DNA of 64,000 nucleotides from Gammaproteobacteria bacterium (GCA_029289265.1 JARFTX010000003.1:1-64000), one strand, 5' to 3'; numbered from the stretch's first letter, positions 1 to 15,370 are shown. Program-made: numbers and translations. Notes: generated from the sequence alone by a model not told the origin.

Positions 1-61
1 CCAGCCCGGCCGGGCCGCCGCCGACGATCAGGACGTCGAACTCCATGGATTCGCGTTCCAT
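1..61 (-). CDS. Electron transfer flavoprotein-ubiquinone oxidoreductase, N-terminal fragment
   Basis: Only the first 20 codons lie in the window; the rest runs off the left edge. They read MERESMEFDVLIVGGGPAGL, an N-terminus typical of ETF-quinone oxidoreductase, with the FAD-binding GGGPAG turn at residues 14-19. The family is a membrane-associated flavo/iron-sulfur protein that passes electrons from acyl-CoA dehydrogenases, via ETF, to ubiquinone. A GAGGAG ribosome-binding site lies just upstream of the ATG. The gene diverges from the thioesterase gene and shares with it a palindromic operator. Another FAD-dependent oxidoreductase is possible because so little is visible. Confidence 0.7.
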   Translation of the reverse strand, partial: MERESMEFDVLIVGGGPAGL

Positions 62-140
62 CAGATTCTCCTCGTTATTTTCGCTGCCCGCCCGTGCGTG
101 AAGTGTAGTCGGTCTGCCGCACGAAACCGGGGTGGTTATA

Positions 141-160
141 AACATACGGTGCCGTATGTT
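141..160. promoter_or_regulatory. 20-bp palindrome, candidate TetR-type operator
   Basis: The sequence AACATACGG-TG-CCGTATGTT is a perfect inverted repeat (9-bp arms, 2-bp centre) between the divergent ETF-quinone oxidoreductase and thioesterase genes. On the minus strand a good -10 box (TATAAC, 135-140) abuts it, so a bound protein would cover the -10/-35 spacer of the ETF-QO promoter. On the plus strand it overlaps a possible -10 (TACAGT, 160-165). Size and symmetry suit a TetR-family repressor. Given the acyl-CoA genes on both sides, a fatty-acid or branched-chain acid regulator is inferred. No regulator gene is in the window. Confidence 0.6.
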
Positions 161-200
161 ACAGTAGCTCCCCCGACGAGAGCAAAGGGAGAAATTGCCG

Positions 201-605
201 ATGCACCACGAGAGAAAGCTGATGCTCACCACGACGATGCCGGTGCGCTGGGGCGACATGGATGCCTACGGGCACGTGAACAACACGCTGTACTTTCGCT
301 ATTTCGAACAGGCGCGCGTAGAGTGGATGCAATCGATGGGCTTCCCGGTGTCGGCCGAGCAGGAGAGCGGGCCGGTCATCATCAATGCCGATTGCACCTT
401 CCTGATCCCGGTAAACTATCCAGCTATCGTCGAGGTCAGGCTCTACGCCGGGAACCCGGGCCGTAGCAGCGTGATGACCTGGTACGAATTGCGCGTGGCG
501 GGCGACGACCGCGTCTATGCCGAAGGATCCGCGAAGGTCGTCTGGATGCACATGCAGACCGGAAAATCGGTGCCGCTGCCGGACACCGTTCGCGGCCTGC
601 TCTGA
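201..605 (+). CDS. Acyl-CoA thioesterase, 4-hydroxybenzoyl-CoA thioesterase (hot-dog) family
   Basis: A 134-residue single hot-dog domain, the usual size for YbgC/4HBT-type cytoplasmic thioesterases that hydrolyse acyl-CoA to free acid and CoA. The signature WGDMDAYGHVNN (residues 17-28) carries the conserved Asp and the Gly-His-x-Asn-Asn turn of the active-site helix. The ATG at 201 is preferred because AAAGGGAG sits about 9 nt upstream; an in-frame TTG at 195 has no such support. It precedes the acetoacetyl-CoA synthetase by 70 nt, with a GC-rich hairpin between, and lies behind the palindrome at 141-160. A role in acyl-CoA turnover is inferred; the substrate cannot be told from sequence. 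Confidence 0.85.
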   Translation: MHHERKLMLTTTMPVRWGDMDAYGHVNNTLYFRYFEQARVEWMQSMGFPVSAEQESGPVIINADCTFLIPVNYPAIVEVRLYAGNPGRSSVMTWYELRVAGDDRVYAEGSAKVVWMHMQTGKSVPLPDTVRGLL

Positions 606-609
606 AGCT

Positions 610-630
610 CCGGAGCCGGGCCGGCTCCGG
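610..630. other. GC-rich hairpin between thioesterase and acetoacetyl-CoA synthetase genes
   Basis: CCGGAGCCGG and CCGGCTCCGG are perfect 10-bp complements separated by one G, starting 5 nt after the thioesterase stop codon. There is no T-tract, so this is not a classical intrinsic terminator. It may protect the 3' end of the upstream message or lower read-through. Confidence 0.4.
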
Positions 631-675
631 AAGACCGCAGCACGACAATAATTCGAGCAAGAGAGGAGACCATTC

Positions 676-2655
<1,980 letters not shown>

Positions 2656-2669
2656 GGGAGGGTCTGCAG

Positions 2670-3212
2670 ATGTTGATGAATCGTGAAACTTCGGTCCTGC
2701 TGGTGGTCGATGTGCAGCAGCGTCTCGCCCCAGCCATCCACGACGGCCAGCGCGTCGCCGCCAACTGTGCGTGGCTCGCACGCGTGGCGGCGCGCGTCGG
2801 CGTGCCGGTGGTGGTCACCGAGCAGATTCCGGAGAAGCTCGGTGGCACGGTCGAGGAAGTCCGCGCCGCGACCGAGGGCGCGGAGTGGGTGTCCAAGCAC
2901 TGCTTTTCGGCGCAGAGCGACGGCTGCCTCGCGTCGACCGCGGTCGACAAGCGTCGCCAGGTGATCGTGTGCGGCACCGAGGCGCATGTGTGCGTGCAGC
3001 AGACGGCGCTCGACCTGCGCTGGTCGGGCAAGGAAGTGTTCGTCGTGGCCGACGCGTCCGGGTCGCGCGATCCGGCCAATCGCGATCTCGCCTTCGAGCG
3101 CATGCGCATGCACGGCATCGAGATCGTGTCGCGCGAGATGGTCGCCTTCGAGTGGCTGCAGCGCGCCGGCACCGACGTGTTCCGGGAGGTCAACCGGGAC
3201 TTCATCCGCTGA
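2670..3212 (+). CDS. Isochorismatase-family cysteine hydrolase
   Basis: A 180-residue cytoplasmic protein with the isochorismatase-like fold. The Asp-Lys-Cys catalytic triad is visible as D14 (LVVDVQ), K76 (VSKHCF) and C108 (GTEAHVCV). Such enzymes hydrolyse amides or vinyl ethers (nicotinamidase, isochorismatase, YcaC relatives); the substrate here is unknown. The ATG at 2670 has GGGAGGGT about 9 nt upstream. It sits directly after acetoacetyl-CoA synthetase, so co-transcription is likely, although no pathway link is evident. It most resembles the small YcaC/hydrolase group without extra domains. Confidence 0.85.
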   Translation: MLMNRETSVLLVVDVQQRLAPAIHDGQRVAANCAWLARVAARVGVPVVVTEQIPEKLGGTVEEVRAATEGAEWVSKHCFSAQSDGCLASTAVDKRRQVIVCGTEAHVCVQQTALDLRWSGKEVFVVADASGSRDPANRDLAFERMRMHGIEIVSREMVAFEWLQRAGTDVFREVNRDFIR

Positions 3213-3374
3213 GGCGCGCGCGTCGGGCGCTTGCCGGGCGGGGTCGGCGCAGTCGCCGCGACGGCGGATGCGGTGGCCGGTTCCTGCGGCCGTGAAGCCG
3301 TACCGAAGCGCGCGCTCACTGCGGCGCTCGGGCGGTCGGCCCGGCGCGACAAGGCGGTAACTGGAGGGCAGTGG

Positions 3375-4418
3375 ATGCGGTACTTGTGGGCGATCGTCGC
3401 GGCGCTGGCCATGGCCGGATGCGGTGAAGGCTCCGGCGGCGTGCCAGCCGACGCGCAGGCGCCCCGTCCCCACCTCGTCGAGCTCGCGACCGCTGCCCTG
3501 GGCAAGCTCGACTACGTCGCCGATCGTGGCGGCAGTCTGCGTGCGCTGCGCGAGGTGCGCGTCCTCAATCAGGAAGACGGCGAGGTCGTCGAAGTGACGG
3601 CGCGCGAGGGTGACGCCGTCGTGGCCGGCGACCTGTTGATCCGCTACGACGACCGCATCCTGCGCGCCGAGCTCGACAAGACCGCCGCCGCGATGCGCGA
3701 GGCCGAGCTCGATTACCAGCGCAACCGCCGCCTGCAGGAGCGTGGCTTCGTCGGCGAGGAGGCGCTGTCGCGCGCGGCGACCGCGCTCGAGATTGCCCGC
3801 GCCGAGCTGCGCCTGCTGCGCGAGCGCCTGCGCCACATGACGATCCATGCGCCGTTTGGCGGCGTGATTTCGCAACGGCTGGTCGAGCCGGGCGCCGTCA
3901 CGGCGCGCCACACTCACTTGCTGACGCTCCTCGATCCGTCGACGCTGGTGACCGACGTCGCGGTCTCCGAGCTGGTGATGCCCCAGATCGCGGTCGGCGA
4001 TCCGGCCTTGGTGCGCATCGACGCGCTCGGGGGCACGCCCTATCCCGGCCGCATTCTCCGCATCCATCCGGCGATCGATCCGGTCACCCGCACCGGTCGC
4101 GTCGAGGTGGCCCTCGAGTCCGTGCCGGCCGGCGCGCGGCCCGGCCAGTTCTGCCGCGTCGAGCTGCCGACCGGCGGGCGCGAGCAGATCCTGGTGCCGC
4201 TCGCGGCGCTGCGGCGCGATGCGACTGGCGAGTTTGTGTTCGTCTACGAGGACGACGGGACGGTGCGCCGTGCCAGCGTGACGAGCGGCCTGCGGCTTGC
4301 CGATCGGGTCGAGATCCGCGACGGCATCGAGGCCGGCGCGCGCGTCGTCACGCGCGGCTTCATCGGACTCGAGCCGGGCCGGCGCGTCGAGCCGGTCGAG
4401 GCGCGGGAGCAACTCTGA
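3375..4418 (+). CDS. RND efflux periplasmic adaptor subunit (lipoprotein)
   Basis: A 347-residue membrane-fusion protein. Residues 1-16 form a lipoprotein signal ending in the lipobox AMAGC (Cys16). After that come a biotinyl-lipoyl-like half (about 60-95), a short alpha-hairpin (about 100-155), the second lipoyl half (MTIHAPFGGVISQRL, about 155) and beta-barrel/membrane-proximal domains. It would bridge the inner-membrane pump to an outer-membrane channel. The ATG at 3375 has GGAGG 8 nt upstream and gives a proper signal peptide; a longer reading would bury it. Its stop overlaps the permease start by one base (TGATG), so translation is coupled. No TolC-type gene follows. Confidence 0.9.
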   Translation: MRYLWAIVAALAMAGCGEGSGGVPADAQAPRPHLVELATAALGKLDYVADRGGSLRALREVRVLNQEDGEVVEVTAREGDAVVAGDLLIRYDDRILRAELDKTAAAMREAELDYQRNRRLQERGFVGEEALSRAATALEIARAELRLLRERLRHMTIHAPFGGVISQRLVEPGAVTARHTHLLTLLDPSTLVTDVAVSELVMPQIAVGDPALVRIDALGGTPYPGRILRIHPAIDPVTRTGRVEVALESVPAGARPGQFCRVELPTGGREQILVPLAALRRDATGEFVFVYEDDGTVRRASVTSGLRLADRVEIRDGIEAGARVVTRGFIGLEPGRRVEPVEAREQL

Positions 4419-7400
4419 TGCAACGCCGGGGCATCGCCGTCTGGTGCATCCACCATCCGGTGGGCACCGTGATGCTGACGCTGACGGCGATCGTGCTGGG
4501 TTTCTTCGCCCTCAACCGGCTTGCTGTCGACTTGCTGCCGCACCTGATCTACCCCGAGATCGGCGTACGCATCCTCGACCGCGCAGTGCCGGCAAACATC
4601 ATGGAGGATCGCGTCACCCGCCAGGTCGAGGAGCAGCTCGCGATAACCGAGGATGCGGTCGGCATCGAATCGACGACCTTCGAGGGCACCGCCGAGATCG
4701 AGCTCTACTTCGACTACGGCAAGGACATCGACATTGCGCTGCGCGATGCCTCGACGCGTCTCGACCGGGCGCGGCGGGTGCTGCCTACAACCGTCGACGC
4801 GCCGATCATCTTCAAGCGCGATCCCTCCCAGATTCCGGTGCTCGAATTCATCGCCAGCTCGCCGCTGCGCGATCTGGTCGATCTGCGCAGCTGGGCCGAC
4901 GACGACTTCGCCAAGCACTTCCTGAACCTGCCGGGCGTGGCGGCGGTCGAGGTCGGCGGCGGTGTGGTGCGGGAGATTCACATCCTGCCCGACCAGAAGC
5001 GGCTGGCCGGTCGAGGGCTGTCGATCGACGATGTGATCACGGCACTCGGGCGCGGCAACATCGACGAGCCGGCCGGGCGCATCCGGGCCGGCACGCAGGA
5101 GTATGCCAGCCGCACGGCCGGGCGGCTCGAGAGCGTGGTCGCGATCGGGGCGCTGCCGATCCGCACCCAGGGCGGCGACACGATCCGGTTGGGCGAACTC
5201 GCGCAGGTCGTCGACGCCCACGAGGACGAGCGCGTGCGGGTGCGCTACAACGGCACACCGGGCGTGCGCGTGTCGATCCAGAAACAGCCGACGGCGAACA
5301 CGGTCGAGGTGGCCGACGCGGTGAGCGCCCGCCTGGCAGAGCTCCAAACCGCGCGTGCGGTGCCGCCCGACGTGCAGGTCGACACCGTCTCGGACCAGTC
5401 GCTGTACGTCCGTCAGGCACTCCGGAACGCGTCCGGCGCAGCCTTCGCCGGCGCTTCGTTCGCGATGCTGGTCGTCTATCTCTTTCTCGGCAACTTTCGC
5501 GGCACGCTGGTGATCGGCAGCGCGATCCCGATCTCCATCCTCGTCACGTTCGTCCTCATGGCGCTGGGGGGGCTGTCGCTCAACCTGATGACGCTTGGGG
5601 GGCTCGCGCTCGGCATCGGCATGCTGGTCGACAACACCATCGTGATGCTCGAGAACATCGAGCGCCATCAGCGCGAGGGGGAGCAGGGGATGCAGGCGGC
5701 CGCCCACGCCGCCTCCGAGGTAACCAGCCCGATCATCGCCGCCACCAGCACCAACCTCGCCGCGGTGGTGCCCTTTCTGTTCATCAGTGGCCTGATCGGG
5801 CTGCTCTTCCGTGAGCTGATCTTCACGATCTCGGCGGCGATCGTCGCCTCGCTGGTCGTCGCGGTGACGCTGGTGCCGGCGCTCGCCGCACGCAGCCGAC
5901 CGGGCGAGCCGATGCGCGCCACGCGCTTCGTGCAGCACGCGGTCGCGGCGGCGCAACGCCGCTACGCACCGCTGCTCGGGGGATGCCTGCGCCGGCCATG
6001 GATCGTGGCAGGAATCGCCGTACTGCTGCTCGGCGCCGCCGCAGCACTGTTCGACACGCTTGCAGGGCGTCAGACCTTTCTGCCGACGATGGACGACGGT
6101 CGCGTCTTCGCCCGCGTGCTGACCGACTCGGGCACCTCGCTCGAGGAGATGGACCGGGTGGTCGATCGCATCGAGCGGATCGCCCGCGCCCAGGGCGACG
6201 TCGAAGGCATCTCGGTGGTCGCCGGAGGCTTCATTTTCGGCCGTTCGCAGCGCGAGCAGGCCAACCGCAGCACCTTCAGCATCCAGCTCGTTCCGGTGAG
6301 CGCGCGCGAGCGCGGCATCGAGGAGTGGGTGAGCGGCTTCACGCGCGCCATCGCCGAGGCCCAGCTCGCCGGGGTGCGCGTCGTTGCGCGCCCGGCCGGC
6401 ATCCGCGGCGTGCGCATCGCGCGCTCGGACGAGGACGTGAGCGTGCGCGTGCGCGGCCCCAACCTCGACGTCCTCGCCGCGATCGGCGACCGTCTCGTCG
6501 ACCGGATCGAGACCGTGCCCGGGGTGCGCAACGTCGAGCACTCGGCCGAGGAGCGGCGCCAGGAGTTCGCCGTGAGACTCGACCGAACGCGCGCTGCCGA
6601 ACTCGGCGTCGAGGTCGCCCAGCTCGGCCGGGCGCTGCAGATCGCGCTCGACGGGCTGGTGGTGAGCGAGTTCTTCGAGGGCGATCGCGCCTACGACATC
6701 CGGGTGCGCTTGCCGCAGGGCACGGTCGACGGTCCGCACGCGCTCGCCTCGGTGCTGCTCTTCGGCGCTGACGGGTTGCGCCCGGCGGTGTACCTGGGCG
6801 ACGCGGCACAGGTCGATTTCGTGTCGGCTCAGACCGAGATCCGGCGCGAGGCGCAGAGCCGCATCGTCGAGGTCAAGGCGGCGCTCACCGGCGCGCGCGC
6901 ACTCGGCGAAGTGATGGGCGACGTCCAGCGCACGCTGCGCGACGTCGACCTGCCGCCCGGCTACACGCTCTACTACGGCGGCGCGTTCGAGGCCCTGCAG
7001 CGCGGCCAGCTCCAAGTCATGACGCTGGCAGGGCTGGCGATGTTCCTGGTCTTCGTGGTGATGGCGGTGCAATACGAGTCGCTGCGCAATCCGGCGATCA
7101 TCATGACGGGCGTGCCCTTCGCGCTGATCGGCGTCGTGATCGGGCTGCTCGCGACCGGGCTGCCGCTATCGATGCCGGTGTGGCTGGGCATCATCATGCT
7201 GATCGGCGTGGTGGTGAACAACTCGATCGTGCTGGTGCAGTTCATCGGGCTCGAGCGCGCACGCGGCCTCGCCGTCGTCGAGGCGACGATCGAGGCGGCG
7301 CGGCTGCGGCTGCGGCCGATCCTGATGACGACGCTGACCACTGTCGCGGGCATGTCGCCGCTCGCCTTCGGGCTGGGCGAGGGCGCCGAGATGCTGCGGC

Positions 7401-7504
7401 CACTCGCGGTGTGCATGGTGTTCGGCCTGCTGTTCTCGGTGTTCGTGACGCTGCTGCTGATCCCGTCGCTGTACGTGATCGCCCACCGCCCGGCTTCGGG
7501 ATGA
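4418..7504 (+). CDS. RND-family efflux transporter permease
   Basis: A 1028-residue inner-membrane proton-driven pump of the AcrB/MdtB type: TM1 at about 13-33, a large periplasmic loop, TM2-6 at about 340-500, a second periplasmic loop (about 560-860), and TM8-12 at the C-terminus. The TM4 segment GLALGIGMLVDNTIVMLENI contains the Asp of the proton relay. Pumps of this kind export hydrophobic compounds or drugs; the substrate is not predictable. It is translationally coupled to the adaptor gene, and its TGA overlaps the likely ATG of the following hydrolase (ATGA), so three genes probably form an operon. The outer-membrane partner must be encoded elsewhere. Confidence 0.92.
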   Translation: MQRRGIAVWCIHHPVGTVMLTLTAIVLGFFALNRLAVDLLPHLIYPEIGVRILDRAVPANIMEDRVTRQVEEQLAITEDAVGIESTTFEGTAEIELYFDYGKDIDIALRDASTRLDRARRVLPTTVDAPIIFKRDPSQIPVLEFIASSPLRDLVDLRSWADDDFAKHFLNLPGVAAVEVGGGVVREIHILPDQKRLAGRGLSIDDVITALGRGNIDEPAGRIRAGTQEYASRTAGRLESVVAIGALPIRTQGGDTIRLGELAQVVDAHEDERVRVRYNGTPGVRVSIQKQPTANTVEVADAVSARLAELQTARAVPPDVQVDTVSDQSLYVRQALRNASGAAFAGASFAMLVVYLFLGNFRGTLVIGSAIPISILVTFVLMALGGLSLNLMTLGGLALGIGMLVDNTIVMLENIERHQREGEQGMQAAAHAASEVTSPIIAATSTNLAAVVPFLFISGLIGLLFRELIFTISAAIVASLVVAVTLVPALAARSRPGEPMRATRFVQHAVAAAQRRYAPLLGGCLRRPWIVAGIAVLLLGAAAALFDTLAGRQTFLPTMDDGRVFARVLTDSGTSLEEMDRVVDRIERIARAQGDVEGISVVAGGFIFGRSQREQANRSTFSIQLVPVSARERGIEEWVSGFTRAIAEAQLAGVRVVARPAGIRGVRIARSDEDVSVRVRGPNLDVLAAIGDRLVDRIETVPGVRNVEHSAEERRQEFAVRLDRTRAAELGVEVAQLGRALQIALDGLVVSEFFEGDRAYDIRVRLPQGTVDGPHALASVLLFGADGLRPAVYLGDAAQVDFVSAQTEIRREAQSRIVEVKAALTGARALGEVMGDVQRTLRDVDLPPGYTLYYGGAFEALQRGQLQVMTLAGLAMFLVFVVMAVQYESLRNPAIIMTGVPFALIGVVIGLLATGLPLSMPVWLGIIMLIGVVVNNSIVLVQFIGLERARGLAVVEATIEAARLRLRPILMTTLTTVAGMSPLAFGLGEGAEMLRPLAVCMVFGLLFSVFVTLLLIPSLYVIAHRPASG

Positions 7505-8339
7505 TGGTGCCGGGGCGGCGGTCCGCAATGTCGGGCTCTATCCTGTTTACGGTGGTGGCGGCGATGGCGATCTACGCCGCCTTCGCCGGGCTGATGTACG
7601 TCACCCAGTCGCGCCAGGTCTACTTCCCGACCCGCGCCCACGTCACCACGCCGGCCCTGCACGGCATGGCCTACGAGGACGTCGAGTTCGTCACCGAGGA
7701 CGGAATGCGCCTGCACGGCTGGTTCGTCCCGGCCCCGACCGCGCGCGGCGTGCTGCTGTTTTTTCACGGCAACGCCGGCAACGTCTCTCACCGAATCGAC
7801 TCGATCCGCATCTTCCGCGAGCTCGGCCTGTCGGTCTTCATCATCGACTATCGGGGCTACGGCCGCAGCGAGGGCAGTCCCGACGAGGCAGGTACCTATC
7901 GCGATGCGGCGGCGGCCTGGCGCTGGCTGCGCCAGGAGCGCGGCGTGCCGGCCGAGGATATCGTCGTCTTCGGTCGGTCGCTCGGCGCGGCCGTCGCCGC
8001 CTGGCTCGCCGCGCGCGAGCGGCCGAGGGCGGTGATCCTCGAGTCGCCTTTCACCAGCGCCCCGGATCTCGGCGCAGAGTTGATGCCCTGGCTGCCGGTT
8101 CGACAACTGATCCGCTTTGAATATGACACGCGCAGCGCGGTCCGTTCGTTCGACGCGCCGCTCCTGGTCATCCATAGTCGCAGGGACGAGATCGTGCCGT
8201 TTCACCACGGACGCGCCGTGTTCGATGCGGCGCGGGAGCCCAAGTCGTTCCTGGAGATCCGCGGCGGGCACAATGACGGCTTCCTGATCAGCCGGCCGCA
8301 ATACGAGCGCGGCCTGGCCGAGTTTCTGGATGCCTGGTT

Positions 8340-8358
<19 letters not shown>
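7504..8358 (+). CDS. Membrane-anchored alpha/beta hydrolase (YfhR/Bem46-like)
   Basis: A 284-residue protein with one N-terminal membrane segment (about 14-32) and an alpha/beta-hydrolase domain. The nucleophile elbow is GRSLGA; the acid is in the SRRDEIVP strand and the histidine in GGHNDGF. FFHGNAGN forms the oxyanion strand. The family includes poorly characterised peptidases and esterases. The start at 7504 overlaps the permease stop; in-frame ATGs at 7501 and 7528 are alternatives. The last 19 bases overlap, tail to tail, the membrane hydrolase gene on the other strand. Coupling to the RND pump suggests co-expression, but no functional link is proved. Confidence 0.85.
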
Positions 8359-13133
<4,775 letters not shown>

Positions 13134-13173
13134 GACGCTGCCTGCCATGCGCCCCGCGGTGTGCCGACCCGCA

Positions 13174-13191
13174 GCCCGCCGCAAGGCGGGC
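13174..13191. other. Intergenic hairpin between eno and ftsB
   Basis: GCCCGCC-GCAA-GGCGGGC forms a perfect 7-bp stem with a GCAA tetraloop, 40 nt after the enolase stop and 52 nt before ftsB. There is no T-tract, so strong termination is unlikely. A stabiliser of the abundant eno message or a partial attenuator before ftsB is plausible. Confidence 0.4.
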
Positions 13192-13242
13192 GACGCATCG
13201 CCGGCGCTGTCCACGCGGGCCGCGCACTGACCCGGCTCGACC

Positions 13243-13518
13243 ATGCGCTGGCCCGTCATCATCCTCGCCTTGCTCGCGATCGCGCTGCAGTATCCGCTCT
13301 GGCTCGGCAAGGGCGGCTGGCTTCGGGCTTGGGAAGTCGACCAGCAACTCCAGGCCCAACGCATCGTCAATAAGCAGCTCGAGCAACGCAATGCGGGTCT
13401 CGACGCCGAGGTGCGCGATCTCAAGTCCGGCGACGAGGCGATCGAGGAGCGCGCCCGCTTCGAGCTCGGCCTGACGCGGCCCGGCGAGATCTTCGTTCAT
13501 ACTCCGAAGGCGCCGTGA
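13243..13518 (+). CDS. ftsB: Cell division protein FtsB
   Basis: A 91-residue bitopic protein: one membrane helix at about 3-20, then a coiled coil (about 28-65) rich in Gln, Glu and Leu, and a short periplasmic tail containing [12 protein letters not shown], the conserved FtsB C-terminal signature. It forms the FtsQLB divisome subcomplex that links septal ring assembly to peptidoglycan synthesis. Location directly after eno is the usual site for ftsB. It ends the plus-strand run and converges on the NlpC/P60 gene. Confidence 0.93.
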   Translation: MRWPVIILALLAIALQYPLWLGKGGWLRAWEVDQQLQAQRIVNKQLEQRNAGLDAEVRDLKSGDEAIEERARFELGLTRPGEIFVHTPKAP

Positions 13519-13586
13519 CCCAGTCGCGCGGGTGGGGTTTCGGCCTTGCCGCCCGGATACTGCCCGGGTAAGCGGCGCGGACCCGA

Positions 13587-14144
13587 TCAGCCGGTCTCGA
13601 CCAGCGTGCGCGCACCGTCGATACGGGGCCGGAAGTAAGGATTGTCGAGTCGCTCGATCCGCACTCGTCCGCGGGTCGACGGAGCATGGATGAAGCGTCC
13701 GTCGCCCATGTAGATGCCCATGTGCGAGTGCCGGCGATTGAGGGTGTTGAAGAAGACGAGATCGCCGGGACGCAGTTGCGACACCGCGATCGGCCGGGTC
13801 ATCCCGGCGATCTGCGCCGCATTGTGCGGCAGGCTGCGCCCGCTGACCTGCTCGACGATGTACGAGACCATGCCGCTGCAATCGAGACCGGCTTCCGGGT
13901 TGCGTCCGCCGAAGGCGTAACCCGTGCCGAGCAGGCCGAGAGCATAGAGCACCAGTTCCTGGGCGTGGGCCGGGTCTTCGAGGCTGAAATAGGTACCCGA
14001 AGCGGGCCGGGCGACGCCCGCAGGCGCATCGGGGGGCGTTGCGATCGCGCGGGCCGGAGGTGGGCGGGTGCTGCCGCATCCGCTCGCGACCAGAACGACC
14101 AACAGCGCGGCGATGACGGATATGTGGGGGGACCGGCCCATCAT
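13587..14144 (-). CDS. NlpC/P60 (C40) family cell-wall peptidase, lipoprotein
   Basis: A 185-residue lipoprotein with a signal segment ending in the lipobox VASGC and a C-terminal NlpC/P60 domain. The catalytic Cys is in GLDCSGMV, the His in HSHMGIYMGDGRFIHAPS. The family cleaves gamma-D-glutamyl-diaminopimelate bonds in peptidoglycan peptides, here probably from the periplasmic face of an envelope membrane. The start is uncertain: ATGs at 14144 and 14141 give a normal signal peptide, while 14165 adds seven residues, and none has a clear ribosome-binding site. It is the most downstream of a run of minus-strand envelope genes. Confidence 0.88.
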   Translation of the reverse strand: MMGRSPHISVIAALLVVLVASGCGSTRPPPARAIATPPDAPAGVARPASGTYFSLEDPAHAQELVLYALGLLGTGYAFGGRNPEAGLDCSGMVSYIVEQVSGRSLPHNAAQIAGMTRPIAVSQLRPGDLVFFNTLNRRHSHMGIYMGDGRFIHAPSTRGRVRIERLDNPYFRPRIDGARTLVETG

Positions 14145-14265
14145 GCTCGGGGTTGCGCAGTGCATTGGCCGAAACGATACCGAACGGGGCGTTCGGCGTC
14201 CACCTTCGGGCGGTGCAGCCAGTTACGCCCGCACCGGCGGGCGGGGATCGTGGCGGTGCAGCCGC

Positions 14266-14601
14266 TCAGGCGCTCTTGTCGAGTTGGCAGTCGCGCGGTT
14301 CGGCAAACCCGGTGTGGTCCAGCGTCGCGCGGTCGCCGTCCATCCAGAGGGTGGTCCTGCCGTCGGAGAAGCGCTTGCCAGGCTCGCTCGAAGCCTCTCG
14401 GGCGAGCGCGAAGATGCCGGTGCCGTTGCGCAGGCGCACATGGCCCTGCTGGAACTCGACGGTGAAACGGTCGCCGCCGTCGCAGGCGAAGCTCGCGCTG
14501 CGGGGGGTGTCGCGGGTATAGGCGGTGGTCGCGATCAGGCCGGCGGCGCCGATCAGTGCGAGAAAGAGTGCAAGTTTTCGATACATGCGAGGGAGTTTCA
14601 T
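14266..14601 (-). CDS. MliC/PliC-like lysozyme-inhibitor domain protein
   Basis: A 111-residue secreted protein: an N-terminal hydrophobic segment (about 8-26) and a small domain with two cysteines (FACDGG and RDCQ) that could form the family disulfide. The pattern FACDGGDRFTVEF ... RFSDGRTTLWMDGDRATLDH matches the C-type lysozyme inhibitor (MliC) domain, which blocks host lysozyme in the periplasm. No lipobox is visible, unlike classical MliC. The start at 14601 is a compromise; 14586 and 14616 are also in frame. It lies between the NlpC/P60 and SIMPL genes on the same strand. Confidence 0.75.
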   Translation of the reverse strand: MKLPRMYRKLALFLALIGAAGLIATTAYTRDTPRSASFACDGGDRFTVEFQQGHVRLRNGTGIFALAREASSEPGKRFSDGRTTLWMDGDRATLDHTGFAEPRDCQLDKSA

Positions 14602-14628
14602 TTGCAGCGGGATCATTCCAGGGGGAAG

Positions 14629-15327
14629 TCAGTCGAGCAGCTCGATCGTGCCTCCGACACTCACCACGACTTCGCTGTCGCCGCCTTCGAGCGGCGGCGC
14701 CATCGCTTCGGCGGCGAGCGCTGCAGAGCGCATGACGGGAAAGACGGGCCGCTGAACGCCGCCGAAGTTCACCGACAGGTGGCGAATGCGATACTGCTTG
14801 CCGAGCGCCGCAGAGATCATTGCGGCACGCGCCTCGAAAGCGCGCAGCGCGTCGGTGGCGGCGAGGTCCGCGGCGCGTTCGCGGGTTTCCGGCGCCGGCT
14901 GCATGATCAGCGCCGTGACGGCCAGGCTGCCCTGCAGCTTGCCGAGCAACTCGGATAACGCCGGAAGGTCACGGCTTTCCAGCGTGAGGTCGGAGCGCAT
15001 CCGCCAGGACTCGATGCTCTGACCACTGCGCGAATAGACGGGATAGGTGCTGATCCCCGAGGTCCGCACCTTGACCGTGGGATAGGCCTTGGCAACCTCG
15101 AGGGCGGCCGCGATCTGCTCGTTTACCTTGCGCGACAGCGCCGCCGCATCGATGCCGCTCGACTCGACATAGGCCGTAGCCTGGGCGAGGTCGTTGGCGG
15201 CGCGTTGGCTCGCCTCGGCAGACAACTCAACGGTCGGGGCTTGCCTCGCCTCTTGACCGAAGGCGGAGGGCAACGCGGCCAGCGCGAGCGTGAATGCAAG
15301 GGCCAGCCTCAGGAGCGACAGGGGCAT
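14629..15327 (-). CDS. SIMPL (DUF541) domain secreted protein
   Basis: A 232-residue protein with a Sec signal peptide (cleavage about at AFG-QE, residue 22) followed by a SIMPL/DUF541 domain, visible in VELSAEASQRAANDLAQATAYVE and in the central TYPVYS and repeated Arg/Ala-rich helices. The family (BP26/OMP28, YggE) is periplasmic, makes oligomeric channel-like assemblies in some species and has been linked to oxidative stress; its molecular role is unsettled. The ATG at 15327 starts the signal peptide; no strong ribosome-binding site is seen. The gene begins 44 nt past a GC hairpin (15371-15395) downstream of the carbonic-anhydrase-like gene. Confidence 0.88.
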   Translation of the reverse strand: MPLSLLRLALAFTLALAALPSAFGQEARQAPTVELSAEASQRAANDLAQATAYVESSGIDAAALSRKVNEQIAAALEVAKAYPTVKVRTSGISTYPVYSRSGQSIESWRMRSDLTLESRDLPALSELLGKLQGSLAVTALIMQPAPETRERAADLAATDALRAFEARAAMISAALGKQYRIRHLSVNFGGVQRPVFPVMRSAALAAEAMAPPLEGGDSEVVVSVGGTIELLD

Positions 15328-15370
15328 CTTGAAAGGGCTGCGAGAGTCATGACAGCACGAGAGTATACAA

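Noticed and set aside
4244-7072. A 942-codon minus-strand frame opposite the RND permease
   Set aside because: Same reason: shadow of a well-supported gene, with biased His/Arg-rich composition.
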